Shown in pieces: positions 1-11,959 of a DNA stretch of 64,000 nt (its first letter is position 1; every line of letters begins with the position of its first letter). The notes beneath the pieces are model-generated. The model did not search any database. It was not told the origin of the DNA and saw nothing but the letters and a program-made list of their open reading frames with translations. Position numbers and translations under genes: made by a program. The stretch covers positions 124,001-188,000 of the forward strand of contig OZ037855.1 in assembly GCA_964035575.1 (NCBI GenBank), given 5' to 3'. The stretch comes from Rhynchopus sp. YZ270_cl-10. Lineage: Eukaryota > Euglenozoa > Diplonemea > Diplonemida > Diplonemidae.

Positions 1-458
1 AAAGTTTTCACTGACACTAGATTTGCAAAGGTCAGGTCAAAAACCAAAGAGTCCACGGGATTTCTGAAAAGCTACACAAAATAAAATAACAATATGTTGT
101 TTTTCTGTGTCAGGAATGAACACTAACCCTATACTCTAGGGAAATATTGAAGCAATACTACCCTAAGGTCGCGCACCACAGAAGTACGGGATTTGCCGAG
201 CCGAATGAAAAAGACAACAAACAAACAAACAAAACAAAAAAGAAATTTTTGGAAAGGGTTAAAAAGAGAGAAAACAAGACAAGATAACACGCATGTTTGC
301 GAATGGGCTCCAAGCTTTTTTAAAAAAGGGAGGGATTTGGAATGCGGGATGCAGGACGGGGGGTGGGAAAATGGAAACTTTATTTTTGTAGAACAAAGGA
401 GGCCGATACTTGCTTGGCCCCAACAAGAAAAAAAAATGTGTGAACAAGAAAATATTCA
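1..458. other. AT-rich intergenic DNA, no gene seen
   Basis: I see A/T homopolymers and purine-rich runs, and no open frame with protein-like composition. The stretch leads into the first copy of hairpin motif 5. Confidence 0.6.
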
Positions 459-612
459 AAAGTGCCACTTGTCGTTCCCTCACCCCCCTTCTTTTAGTTG
501 TTCGATGCGTTGACGCTTCCACACACACTATAAACCACCTGTTGGGTGGTGCTGCGGAGCGCGGTTGGGTGAACGACGTGACACTTTCCGCTCACAAAAG
601 TAGTGTGCGTAA
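459..612 (+). repeat. Hairpin motif 5, copy 1
   Basis: This is the first of three copies of a block of about 150 nt (others at 40273-40413 and 45157-45307). The 5' arm GTCGTTCCCTCACCC can pair with the 3' arm GGGTGAACGAC, and the outer AGTGCCAC can pair with GTGACACT through one G-U wobble. Between them lie a small CCACC/GGGTGG hairpin and a conserved core TGCGGAGCGCGGTTGGGTG. The conserved tail TCCGCTCACAAAAGTAGTG ends in an A-run. No coding potential is seen. It could be a structured RNA gene or a hairpin-forming mobile repeat. Confidence 0.6.
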
Positions 613-1007
613 AAAAAATATGATGACTGGGCACGGGTTTATTCAAAACTGAAGGAATACACTACAACACCATGCAGTGTATAGGCGATGTGTCATGCAC
701 ATCAACACTTTAGTTACAATGACCCGATTATTTGGCAATTATGTAACCCCCGCGGTATCTGGAAAATCCCGTTTATTGCACAAGTCTTCTTTTTTTATAT
801 TTTCCCATTTTGGTCACTGGGGGCAAATAAAAATGACTGCACTCAATAGCGTGCAAAAAAAAAAAAAACTGCTATCACAGCAGAGCTCGCGCTAAAGTCC
901 ATCCCTCATCCCGGGATTTTTGGGGGTTTTGGTAGGAACGTTTTTTTTTTGCAGTACGGGGATTTCATTAAGAAACCAGAAGTTCTAATATTGTTGAGTA
1001 AGACCAC
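613..1007. other. AT-rich intergenic DNA, no gene seen
   Basis: This is low-complexity sequence with A and T runs between motif 5 and the E-related repeat. I see no supported feature in it. Confidence 0.5.
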
Positions 1008-1745
1008 CACATAGTGGACTTGCATATACATGTGACCCCGCCGTGGAACGCAATTGGCTCGGAAAGTCAAAAGAAAGAGGAGAAAAAAGAAAAGGAAAAA
1101 AAAAAAAGTTGGTTACCGTGCGCCTGCGGCGCTGCCTGTTCCCTTCCAGTTTCTACAGGCAAACACTTGCCCCCTTTACCTTACACTGACGGGTATTGAC
1201 CAAAACCAAGAACTTGTCCATTTCGGCAAATTGACCCCACCACAGAACGGACGAATTCCGGAAATGCAAATGCCGGTGTTTTCGCGCATTTTCATGTTGC
1301 AAGACGTCAGGATCAGGGAGAGAAAATCTGGTTGTGGGATTTACATTGGCCCTCTTTACCCTACATGGATTTTGACCAAAACCAAAAAATTGGCCATTTC
1401 GGCAAAGTGACCCCACCACAGCGCGGACGGATTCCGGAACTTCCAATAGCGGTATGTTTTGGGGCTGAAAACCCACTGATTTTCAGGAGAAAAATTGCTT
1501 CCAAATCTCGGAATTTTCCGAATTTTCCTGAAAATGACCCTTGTTTACGAGTATGGGTTCATATTTTGCGAAAATTTAAGTCACTAAAATTTTGTCCATT
1601 TTTCCGTATATACCCCACCACAAGCCGGGATTGGCCCGGAAATGCCACAAAACGGGGTTTCCGGGCCTCCCCAGCTAACCTTTTCAAGGAACGTTTTTCC
1701 GTACCCGAAATCCATTTTTTCCCCATTTTTTCCCATAATTAGCGC
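1008..1745 (+). repeat. E-related modular repeat, partial copy
   Basis: This block carries three degenerate copies of a module whose core is TTGACCCCACCACAGAACGG followed by a GGATTCCGGAAATGC-like stretch (near 1200-1265, 1390-1450 and 1593-1655). The same modules occur in the hAT-like element at 33504-34363 and, inverted, at 31547-33110. The left part (1017-1140) matches 32140-32240 and 32640-32750 on the other strand, including a GCGCCTGCGGCGCT palindrome after a purine run. I could not find hAT termini here, so it may be a truncated or internal copy. Open frames across it follow the repeat and are not taken as genes. Confidence 0.6.
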
Positions 1746-1860
1746 GACCACTGTATCACAGCTTCGATAACTAAAAACCCTTGCAATAATCCATGGAAAT
1801 TTTTGCATAAACAGCTCATACCCATTCTGGTGCCAGAAAGAGAGAGAGAAAAAAAAAGTG

Positions 1861-1902
1861 AAGTTGATAGATCCAAACGTCTCTAGGACGCAGGCACTGA
1901 CA
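1861..1902 (+). repeat. Hairpin motif 2 copy
   Basis: The core CTAGGACGCAGGCACTGACA is shared with copies at 3047, 17891, 41531 and 45112. The 5' half is diverged here. Confidence 0.5.
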
Positions 1903-3046
1903 AAAAAATAATAGTTTCATATACTAACTATTCTACTGAATAGAAGGTATAATAAAAAATAATAATAAAAGATGAACGTAGCTGTTCACACGTGCTTAGC
2001 CACCTACTAAACGAGGTGGGAGATATTTGAGTAATAGGTAAAAGGGGGAATGGGATTGTGTCGTTGGATATACACGTTTATTCTTCTACGACAGCTTGGG
2101 AGACGTTATAGGTGAGGGCTCAAAGGGGTTGATGTAATTTTTTTTTTGTTCATTTTATTTTTTGTGTTGAATAGTGAAATCACAGGTGGGGGAGGGAGGA
2201 GAGAAAAAAAGGCATTTTGTTTTCTGACGTTTACAAATTAAAGTTATTTTATGACTGTCAACGTAGCGACATTTACTTTTTTTTTTTGTGGATATGGGAA
2301 AAGGAAGAACAGGGAACGGGATTAAAAATAAAATAAAATAAACGTTTATAAGATGAACCTAAGCCTCTGATGACTAGGACACCTTGTAAAAAAAGGCAAC
2401 AAAAAAAAGTTCAAAAGTTGGGCCTCATACAAAAAAAAAAAAAAAACAAAACCAAAAGAAATATAAGACTTTTGACAAACAGAAAAGGTTTGAAAAGTTA
2501 ATTCAATGAAAACAAACGAAATAAATTCGACCGAATTTGGGCCTCAAAAAAATAAAATTTTGGGTTGGTTACAGACAATATGCCAGCGCCACGCAAAGGC
2601 AAACCTGTAACCATTTATCAATAAATATGGTCTCAAAAATTTTCAACGAAAGATAAATAATTTTCCCTGTGTTTACGGTAACTAACAAAAGTGAGGACCG
2701 ATATCCGATGTAGGGGGCCTTTGCATGACACACAGTTTATTTTTATCTGTTGGGATTTTTTCTTCTTCTTTTTTCTTCTTGCAAGGAACCACTAGAGCGG
2801 GGTTATGAAGGTAGCAAACCGTTACGTGTATGCATACGTCTGTAAAGATCTATGTGGCAATAGTTACATTGCCAACACACCTTCGACACATCTAACAACA
2901 GAGACTATACACATTGCACACATTTTGCAATTCTACGTTCAAAAATAAAATAAAAGAGAAAAAACATTGGGTAAGAACACCCAATCCTTTCATTCGGTCT
3001 AGTTAGCAGCTCTTGAGCAAAAAAAAAAAAAAATCAGAGTAAAAGT

Positions 3047-3092
3047 GAAGTTGACAGTGCAAAACGCCTCTGGGACGCAGGCACTGACACTC
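3047..3092 (+). repeat. Hairpin motif 2 copy
   Basis: Consensus copy: AAGTTGACAGTGCAAAACGC followed by CTCTGGGACGCAGGCACTGA. GTGC pairs with GCAC, and an alternative GCCT/AGGC stem is nested. A motif 1 copy follows 23 nt downstream, as at 57711-57795 where the order is reversed. Confidence 0.6.
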
Positions 3093-3114
3093 CGGGGGAG
3101 GGGGGGGAGAAAAG

Positions 3115-3154
3115 TTTATAAGATAAACCTAAGCCTCTCGTGCTTAGTTACCTT
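3115..3154 (+). repeat. Hairpin motif 1 copy
   Basis: The flank TTTATAAGATAAAC is followed by the stem CTAAGC/GCTTAG around a CTCTCGT loop, then a TACCTT tail. It is close to the consensus. Confidence 0.65.
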
Positions 3155-5436
3155 GGGGGGAAAGGGAGAGAGAGGACAAGAAAAGTGTGCACCCTTTTCT
3201 CGCTTTTCAGAAAATGAAAAAAAAAGGGGGGGATTTTTTGGGATACATGACATGGGGGGGGAAACCTTTCGGGAGAGGCACGTCACGTCATATGTTGCAT
3301 CGGGGTGGAGGGAAGGGTGTTAGGAGGGGGAAGGGAGAGGGGTTGGAGGTGGAGAGGAGTGTGGGGTGTGGTGAGAAAAGGGGAGAAGGGGGAAGTGTGC
3401 ACGGTGATGGGGTCCATTGGTCCAGCCTATGAGCCGGAGACTAAAAACCTGGAGACTCAAATAAACGGGTTGTGGCATCCCCCCGAAACGGCGGGAAGCA
3501 TATCACATCCTCTAGTTCAGTCTCCCGTTTGACTCCAACTCAGAGGCTGGACCCCACCGTGTAGGGAGAGAAAGGGAAGAGGAGTACCCGGGCCAACGGG
3601 AAATTGCTTCAAAAAGAAAGAAAAACAGAACAACAACAATTTTTTTTTTGTGAGCTTTGGTGGGAGACGTTTTTTCGGCACCAAAATGAAGGAACCTATT
3701 CATGGGTTTTCTTCTTAAACACATATTTTTTTGCAGAACACATCACCGGTCAAAATTTTTGATTATTTTTTTTTACATCTGTACTGAAGAAGAGTTTGAT
3801 ATTATGAAAAGCAACGTCGGCCAGTTGGGTGTATTTGAAAGAAAAAGAACGCATCCAGCCGGGTAGGACATTACTTTTTTGTTTTTTTTTTTTTTGTTTT
3901 TGTTTTTTTTGTATTTTTTTTGTATTTTTTTTTTGAATTTTTTGAATTTTTTTTTGATTTTTTTTGTTTTTTGTATTTTTTTCGGGAAAAGGGAGAGGGG
4001 AAAAAATGTTGTAAAAAAATATCGGCACTCTTTTAAAATTCTGTATTGTAATTAGGCTTTTTTTGCGTGCCGTTTTCCTTTTTTTTTCCAAATTTTTCCA
4101 GCAATTTTTTTCAAAGAAAAAAAATAGGTTTTTGTTGATTTGTTGCTGGAGGTAATGGGGGTAATATCTTGGACGCACTTGAGTGCAGAGGAAAAAAACA
4201 AAAGAATACTGATAACCACTTTTTCGGCGTTGATGTAGTGTCTCTCTTTTTGCTTTCCCGCTTCAAAAGTCATGCTTCTTCCCGTTCACAACCGTTCGCC
4301 TTCTCTCCTCCCCACCTGATTGTCCCTGTGTGTTTTTCTGTTACGGTATTACCAGCGTGATCGCAACAAACGGACAAAAAGAGGGTGACGAGATTTACTC
4401 CTTCATGAACGTGTGAACCGCAGAGAATCGTGTGCGACTTGACGATAAAAATGCATTTAAAAAAAGAAACAACAAAATGAAAAAAACTCACGAGAGTGAA
4501 GGGAAGGGAAGGGAGTGGAAGGGAATGGGGAATGTAAAAACGTGTTTTCTGTAAGAGCAAAAGCAAAGATGTTTTTTTTTTTTTTTTTTTGCGGGAGGGT
4601 TTTTTTATTATTATGCTTTATTACTGTTGTACGGAGTCACCAAAACAAAGGGGAAAAAAGCTTGGAGATGAATGTGTGTCACATCACATCTCAAAAAAAA
4701 ATCAAAAAAAAAAAAAACATAATTACACCCATACCTGCATCCCTCACTACGTTCAAAGGAGTGAAGTGGGTTTGCGACAAATGGATATTTTCTTTAATAT
4801 TGTTGACTTTCCGACAGCACTAATAAAGCAAACAAAAGGGTGAGGTGGGGGGGAACCAGATCGAGCACTACGTGCAAAGATGAATTTGACCCATCGCCCC
4901 TCCCTTCTTCCAAAAACAGAGGCAATGAGTATCTATCTTCTTCGGTACACTGCTCACCTGCCCACCCCAGCCCAGCTCCCCGCATTAGTTCTCTCCTTTA
5001 TCTTGAAAAAAAAAATAACGAGGTTTGTTCTGTACACAAAAACAACCCCGAGTCGGGCACTCGTTTTTTACTTTTTTTTTTTGTTTTTTTTTTGATAATT
5101 TTGTTAGATTAGTGTAGCTGCCATATCGACAGTCTTCACCATTTTTTTTGGGGGGAGTCGAATAATAAGTACCCCGATTACTTTTGGGTTTTTTTTAAAT
5201 AATTTGACAACGGAATGCCACTGTGAGTTATTGTCTGGTGGGTCAGCACGCTTTTTTTTTGGTGTGGCCCACCAAAAAAAAGAAAAAGTTCAAATTACCC
5301 TGAGAGCACTTCGAAATGTGCCGCATCTTTGGTGATTTATATTTTTCCCCTATTCAAAGAAGCGAATGGTTCGAAAGGGGAGAAAAAAGAGTTTTGTGTT
5401 TGCATCGACAATAAAAATAAGTCGCGAAAAAAAAAA

Positions 5437-5476
5437 TTTATAAGATGAACCTGAGCATTTTGTGCTCAGTCACCTT
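5437..5476 (+). repeat. Hairpin motif 1 copy with changed, still paired stem
   Basis: The flank TTTATAAGATGAAC and the tail TCACCTT are kept. The stem is CTGAGC/GCTCAG rather than CTAAGC/GCTTAG, and the loop is ATTTTGT. Both sides of the stem have changed together. Confidence 0.65.
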
Positions 5477-7992
5477 TCAAAAAAGGATAATGTAAAGTTG
5501 AAAAAATAGTAGGTTTTCTGTACAAAAGTTTGAAAAAAAAAATGCTTGAAAGATGACTGGGTCTAGAGGCCACAATCTTTGCGTATCTTTTCATCAAAAG
5601 CGTTAGAACTATAAAACAGAAAGATGGCAAATGATGTGGGACCACAGACCTGCTTCATATAGACGGCACACCTCGTCCACAAAAGCTTTGAAAAAAAAAT
5701 TCGGGCTTCTTATCGCTGCGGTACGCAAGCAAATTGACACCCTTTTTGATAATCTGTTGATTTATAGTGTTGCTGCCATTCAGACAGTTCACTTTTTATT
5801 TATTTTTTGAAAATCTTGATTAGTGGACACTCACCACCTTGAAGAACTTTCTGTACCCCGTGCGGGGAAAATCACTTTAGGGAATGGAAGAAAAAAAATG
5901 GCTTGAAAGAAGAACACTTTATAAGATGACCCTTTGGTCATCTAGAATAATCGAGGGAACACCATAATACGAAAAAAGGCGTGTTTTTCCCCTAATTTAT
6001 TGTATGTTATGTGTTGTGTCTGAAGACAGTTATATACTTACGCTACGTACAAAAACTATTTTTTATTTTTATTTTTGCGAACCTGACAAGGGTGCGATGT
6101 GATGTTTTGTGAAAGAGGTTATTTCTGTCTTCTTCGCTCTCTTTTCAATACAGTTTGTTTGAGGAAAGAGCTAAGAATTCTCATTGTGCAACTACTTTGC
6201 ACCAAACTAACCCATAACACCTTTAACTATATGGAACGCCTATATGTTTTAAATTTTTGAGTTTTTTTGTATCCCAATAACTTTACACCTTTTAGGGTAA
6301 AGATCGTGCTCAAAATATATTTCGAAGAAAAAAACAAAGAGCGAAAAGCTACCCACATCAAGTGTGACTCTCATCCACTGTCGGGAGACCAAAATTATGA
6401 TCACTTTTTTTTGTCTGAAAAGAACACAGTTTGCATGTAGCAGCAAAAGAAAAAAAAAAGAAGAAAAAAAAAAACATAGATGGATTTTCATGAGCCCATC
6501 AGCATCTCAAAAAAAAAGGGGGGTAAAATAATATTGTCTTCAGGGGTTTTTTGGTTTGTGAAAGAGCAAAATATTTTTTTTTTTTGGAAGGGGGAAGGGG
6601 GAAGAGATACAGTGAGTCAGTGATATTGCGGCTCAGTGTACCGCCATGTGTTTTTTTGTTGTGCAGTGTCGACACTCACCTGCTAATGCAAGATCTGTAC
6701 TCAATGTCGCCCGAAGGCTAATGTTTTTTTTTCCTTTCCCATACATATTCTAGGGTACTCTGCCGACTGATGTTCTAGGTGTGGGGGGAATCACCCCGTT
6801 GGAGAGCGTATTCTAGGAGTTGAAAGAATGCATTCAAATTATTTTATTTTTTTTATTGTTTTGTAACGAATGCACAGCTAAACGAGCCACAAGAGAAAAA
6901 AAGACAACGTTTTATCGCCACATTCCCTCAGCAGCCTTCTTGGAAGTGACGAGGAGAGTATTAGGAAACGTTGTGTGGGTGGTTTTAGCTTTGAGAGCAA
7001 TCTTTTCTGATATTTTTTTTTCCACGGTTGTTTTGACATGTGAAAAATAGGGGGGTGGGGGACGGCGAGAAAGGAGAAGAGGTGAAGACATGAAAAATGA
7101 AAAAAATATAATAGCTGACACCAATCCCCAAACAAAGCAGCACAAAGCAGGTCGTGACTGAATGTTGCGGGGTGTGGGTATTAATCTCAATCGTTTTTTT
7201 TTAAATTTTTTTTGAAACCCCAAAAACAAAAAACATCCAAGGGGTGGGAAAAGAAGCAACAGAAAGTACACTATAGGATGGGAAAAAAAAAAACAAATAA
7301 AGTGATCGAATGAAAAACAAAAATAAATAAGCCTACGCACGCTTCACACACACACATATTTGAGGCTACAATCTGCGCAAGAATTACGCTTAGCTATCAA
7401 ACACATACCCTATCAAAAAAAAATAAACTTAAATGAGTTGTTTCAAGACAATGCGCGCGCACAGACTGTGCAATGTTTCTGCTCCTGCGATCTGCCCACA
7501 CCTGCTTTTTTTCAAACACACACCGAAGACATCGTTGTTTTCGAGTCGCAGAAGCACAAAGGAAACTATGTGTGCGAGCCACTCAGAGCGATTTCGAGTA
7601 TTCATGTGTATTTGTTTTTTGCTTTTGTTTTGTGAAAAATCAATCCTGGTCGGCAAATCAAACTTTATACCTATGTAAAGATATGCAGTCAAAATGCTGA
7701 TATGTTTTGATTCTATTTTGTGGGCAGTTCTCTGTGCTGAACATTAACCTGGTGTTGTGCAGAAAAGGCTATGTGCTGCGATTGGATTTGAAGAGGAAAA
7801 ATAAAATGAAAAATGAAAAGACAAAAGTAAGGATGTTTTGCTTAGTCACCTAAAAGCAATTGATACACTTTTTTTTTTGTTCCCCTAAAAAAGAATCAGG
7901 AAACACCTGAACGTTTTTCTCATCGCATATCGCCTTGAAAAGTGTCATTGGTACATCCACTGTCCCCCTTTTCAAAAAAAAAGAAACCGTTT

Positions 7993-8033
7993 TGATTGGT
8001 GTACTACTGCCTGTGCGGACAGTCTTCACCATT
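7993..8033 (+). repeat. Hairpin motif 3-like copy
   Basis: An outer TGGTG/CACCA stem closes a hairpin with an inner ACTG/CAGT stem (ACTGCCTGTGCGGACAGT). The outer stem replaces the TGGAG/CTCCA stem of the 16-kb and 46-kb copies, so pairing is kept while sequence differs. Confidence 0.45.
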
Positions 8034-8764
8034 TTGTTTTTTTTTTTTTTTTGGAAACTTCAAAAAAAAAATCTGTGTGGAATAGTTTTTCACTCTGTCG
8101 CAAATCTCCACGTATTTTGATGGGAGACACGAGAGCAAGAAAATAAAAACAAATAATAATCTGTTGTAAAGGTACTCGTGAACCCGCCGCTAAAATATAC
8201 GTTATTCACGAGCACCATTTTTGGCATTTTTTTACTTTTTTTTTTTTTTTTTGGGATAGGGGAGGGAAGAGAGCGAGCGTTACATTGTTATAAAAGAGTT
8301 TCTGTTTTCTGTTTTTTTTGTATTTTTCGGTACATATAATTTTTTGTTTTTTTTTTTTTTTTTTTTTTTTGTGAAGCAAAAAAATAGGCACGGTTGTTAT
8401 CATGGGCTGGGCTTTGTAATCACTCGCAGTAGCATGGCTGTGTCTCCCTTCAGTTAATTGCTTCCGCATGTAGTAAAAGGGAAATCTAAGAAATGACATA
8501 GTATTATTTTACGTTTTTCCGCTTTTTGTTTTGTTTTGTTTTGTTTTGTCATTCCTACCAAGATAGGGCCTTTTTATAGGGTGAAACCCCTTCACCGACC
8601 ACTTACTTGGAATGGCTCATTATTTCAATAATATATGTCCATACACTGCGCAAAGAACCTTTCCCCGATAACAAGGTGCACTCAAAAACTGCTCTTTTTA
8701 TTTTGGTTCAAAAAATTTTTTCAAAAAAAAAAGAAAAGGAAAACAAGTAATTGCTATTGGGAAA

Positions 8765-9180
8765 AAAAACGAAGTGTGCTGTGGATATGGGGGAACCGAA
8801 CCCACGCTCCTGGAACTCCATCCTGTAGGAATAATCTACAACACGCCCAGCCACTCTGCTCTTCTGCAGGTATGCGAAAACGCCGTTCGTATGCTGCCAG
8901 AACCACTGGAATGCCTGTACCTGAAACATTCAAGAAGGGGTGCTGTTGTCTTCGGACTCTTCTTCGTTCACCACTATCTGCCAGTGTTGTTGGACGTAGG
9001 CTCGACGTGTTCCAGCGTAGTCGTCCACAGGCTCCCACGCATCGTCGTTGTCGGAGCAGTGCGGAAGGAACACAGAATACACAGACGAAAACTCGTCGAT
9101 CACACCAGATGCGTCAGCACCACCCAGCAAAGCGCCAGGATGCTACGGTGGTTCTGAAAATCGGGCGCGGGGTTTTCCAC
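8765..9180. other. GC-richer island, possible coding or gene remnant
   Basis: About 400 bp stand out in base composition from the surrounding AT-rich DNA and are open in several frames on both strands. On the minus strand a frame of about 66 codons ending at 8930 has balanced, acidic composition (ending NEEESEDNSTPS) and could be a terminal exon after an AG near 9157. I recognise no domain and found no convincing start. The minus strand also carries a degenerate tRNA-like stretch at about 8788-8868. It could be a decayed gene or a repeat. Confidence 0.25.
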
Positions 9181-9204
9181 AGCACACCCCGTTTTTTTTC
9201 TTAG

Positions 9205-10549
9205 CAATTAGTTGTTTTTGTTGTTGTTTTCCACACGCCTTCCTTCAACCCCTGGATCATTTCAAAACTAGACCTATACTTCACCTTCTGTCACCCTACC
9301 GGGGTGAAGGAAGGTTGTGGAATAACAAATGTTATTTTCGGCGCTGATGCGTATATGGTGTGCCACAGCAGAACCTTCAATCCCTGCCGGCACCCCCCCC
9401 GCTCCCCCATTCACCACCCATTTTTTATTTTATTTTAAACACGACACACACACAAAAGTAATGGATGAAAAAGGTTTATTCTGGGAAGGGGAAAGGTCGG
9501 TTATTTTATTGTATAATTTGGAACTTATTTCATTTGGTGGCCCTTGTTTCTCGTTGTATGAATTTATAAAAAAAAAAACAAAAAAACAGTTTTGTCTTTG
9601 TATAGTCGGACCCCATTATTTATTAAAAAAGTACCTTTTTTTTGGGATGGCTTTGTATAAGTTGTATCTACTGTAAAAAAAAAATCGGTCGGGGAAGCAA
9701 TTTAAAGAAACTCCTTGAGTATTTGTTTGCACCCCCCTTTTGCTACCATGAGGTAAATATGTTGGAAATCTGTAGGTAGTGCTGGGAAATCTGGGCCGAG
9801 AGAGAAAAAAAAAAATTTTTTTTTTCTTTTTTGGCAAAACCTCATCAACAATACGAACAGTACAGTACAACGTCTTCAGAGTCCGTTAGGATATTGAAAA
9901 AACGATGTGTGCACCATATTTTTACCCTCAAAGGCATCCATGATGAGGACGTAAAACCCCCTTTTATTTTTCTTCTTTTTTAGTACCTCGTATTTTTTTT
10001 CCATTCTTCAACACTCTGCGAAAAAACGTGCACAGAGCGAAAGAGGGGAGTGCACAAAAAAAGAAGGGAAAAAAATACAAAACAAAACCAAAATGAAAGA
10101 AAATTGAACAGGACAGAAACTAGGTTGACAAAGCAAAAAAAAAAAAAAAAAACTTTTGTTGCCAACAGAAAGAACAGAAGAAAGAGAGAGAGAGAGAATA
10201 AAACATTTTTTTTTTTTTCGTTTTTTGACTGTTCTGGGCTGTAACAACCCAAGGACACCAAAAAGAAAAGAAAAATAATCAAAGAAAATTTCATAAGACG
10301 AAGAAGTGGGGGCTCTCGTGAGGAAAAGGGGATTGAATGCGACACAAAAAAAAAATTTTTTTTTTGAAAGGATGAATATACCACGTGCATATACATCAAA
10401 TGTAACAAGCAAAACGCAGAAAAGACGGAAACAAAAGGGGTTGATGGTGATGGTGTTCTGAAGACGTTTTGATTGTTGTTTTATTTTTCTGTTAGTCTAC
10501 GCCTCCTGCTTGGGGAGAAATATATTTTGCTCCCCCTTTTTAAAAAAGA
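9205..10549. other. AT-rich intergenic DNA, no gene seen
   Basis: A/T homopolymers and purine-rich tracts fill this stretch up to the C-run at 10550-10565. I see no supported gene or structured motif. Confidence 0.5.
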
Positions 10550-10567
10550 CCCCCCCCCCCCCCCCTA

Positions 10568-11939
10568 GAGGGTCGCATTGGCTAACGTTTTTATGTAATT
10601 TTTATTATTTTTTCGCTGGTGGACCATTTCAGTGGTGACCCACACCCTGTGCCACCCCAAAAATGGGTTTCCGGGGGTTTTTGGGGGGTTTTGCGGCAAA
10701 AAACGTGAAAAAACGTAAAAAAATGCGTTTTTATTGGTGTTTTCATGATTTTGTACTGTATACAGCCTATGATTGGAGGAATTTGACATATTTGACTAAA
10801 TAATTCAAACCAAGATCGGTTCGAAGGGTCCAAAAGGGTGCAGCTCGTCGAAATCAGGCCCACAGGACCCCCAGGAGTACGATTTCCACCGGAGAGTGAC
10901 CCCAAGAGGCCTCTGGCATCCCTAATTTGGCATTTTCTGCCTCCCCCCACAGCCGTGCATTTCGAGCCCCAGCTGAAGCACTTCATCAGGACACGCCATA
11001 CACACGCCCCTGATCTGCTCCCCATCCACGAACCTCCTCACGAACTCAGCAGCATCCTCAGACGCTTTTTGTGAGGGGGAGGTCGTTTTTTTATTTGTTA
11101 CGCCTGGCAGGGTAGGAGAAGGTGGGCAGTGAGGGGGGAGGGGTGAGGGGGGTGTTTGAGGCGCATACGCACGGGTTCAGGGGGTCATGTTCAACTCAAT
11201 ATTTCAAACCAAGATCGGTTCGAAGGGTCCAAAAGGGTGCAGCTGGCCGAAATCAGGCCCACAGGACCCCCAGGAGTACGATTTCCACAGGAGAGTGACC
11301 CCAAGAGGCCTCTGGCGGCCCTAAATTGGCATTTTTTAGCCCAAAACCGCCCCTGCCCCCCCATCTGGGGGGGAGGGCAATTTTTCACTCCTTTTCCCCA
11401 TTTCTAGTGCTTCTAAGTCCTCCAAAGGGTAAAAAACCGGTTCCATTGGGTCCGCAGACCATTTTTGGGGGGGGTATGTACCCAAATTTGCATCATACCC
11501 TACTTTATGTGATGGCCAGGGGAAAAGTCCTGGACTGGACAAGGGGTGGACAAGGGGTGGACAAGCACTTTTTTTGACTCAAAAACTCAAAAAAAATCAT
11601 TTGCAAGTGGTACAGAAGCCTGTTGGTCGTTGAAATCAGGTCCACAGGACCCCTGGGACCCGATTTGCACCGGAGAGTCACCAAAATAGACCTCTGGTGA
11701 TCCAAAAAAATCAATTTTTTTGCTAAAAAACCACTTTTGCCCATTTTGGGGTAAAAGTCCATTTTTCACTAATTTTCCCCATTTTGGGTATTTCTGAGCC
11801 CACCAAAGTGTAAAAAAATGGTTTCATTGGATCCTCCGAACATTTTTGGGGTGGGTATGTGTCTAGTTTTCCACGGGAAACGAGTATCTATGTCACAAAA
11901 AATTTTTATTTCACTTTTTGTGAGGACAATGCGACCCCC
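10568..11939 (+). mobile_element. Element A, TA-flanked non-autonomous DNA transposon
   Basis: Termini GAGGGTCGCATTG and CAATGCGACCCCC are near-perfect inverted repeats, each bordered by TA. The 1372-bp body contains three direct modules (about 10838-10935, 11236-11335 and 11612-11705) built on AAATCAGGCCCACAGGACCC, ending in an AGAGGCCTCTGG-like word. Open frames exist on both strands but lie within these modules, so I do not call a protein. The copy at 38705-40076 has the same length and, as far as I can read, the same sequence, implying very recent movement by a transposase encoded elsewhere. Confidence 0.75.
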
Positions 11940-11959
11940 TACCCCCCCCCCCCCCCTAG

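Larger units (their letters stand above)
1746..8760. other. Long AT-rich intergenic region with dispersed hairpin motifs
   Basis: About 7 kb dominated by A and T homopolymers, with purine-rich (3100-3400) and T-rich (3880-3990) low-complexity blocks. I recognise no gene. It contains motif 1 copies at 1967-2005, 3115-3154 and 5437-5476, a partial one near 7826-7850, motif 2 copies at 1861-1902 and 3047-3092, and motif 3-like hairpins near 5093-5143, 5749-5790 and 7993-8033. A frame open on the plus strand at 7360-7635 has fairly protein-like composition but no ATG start and no recognised domain. Confidence 0.5.

Noticed and set aside
8788-8868. tRNA gene on the minus strand
   Set aside because: A T-loop-like GGTTCGGTTCC and a 5-bp anticodon-like stem are present, but the acceptor stem does not pair and the T-loop lacks the conserved A.
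8635-9204. 189-codon plus-strand open frame
   Set aside because: Its first part is a purine run, and the rest lies in the GC island where several frames are open by composition.
10591-11025. Open frames inside elements A, B and D (for example 144 codons here)
   Set aside because: They repeat in identical element copies or mirror in palindrome arms, and follow the repeat modules rather than any recognisable protein.
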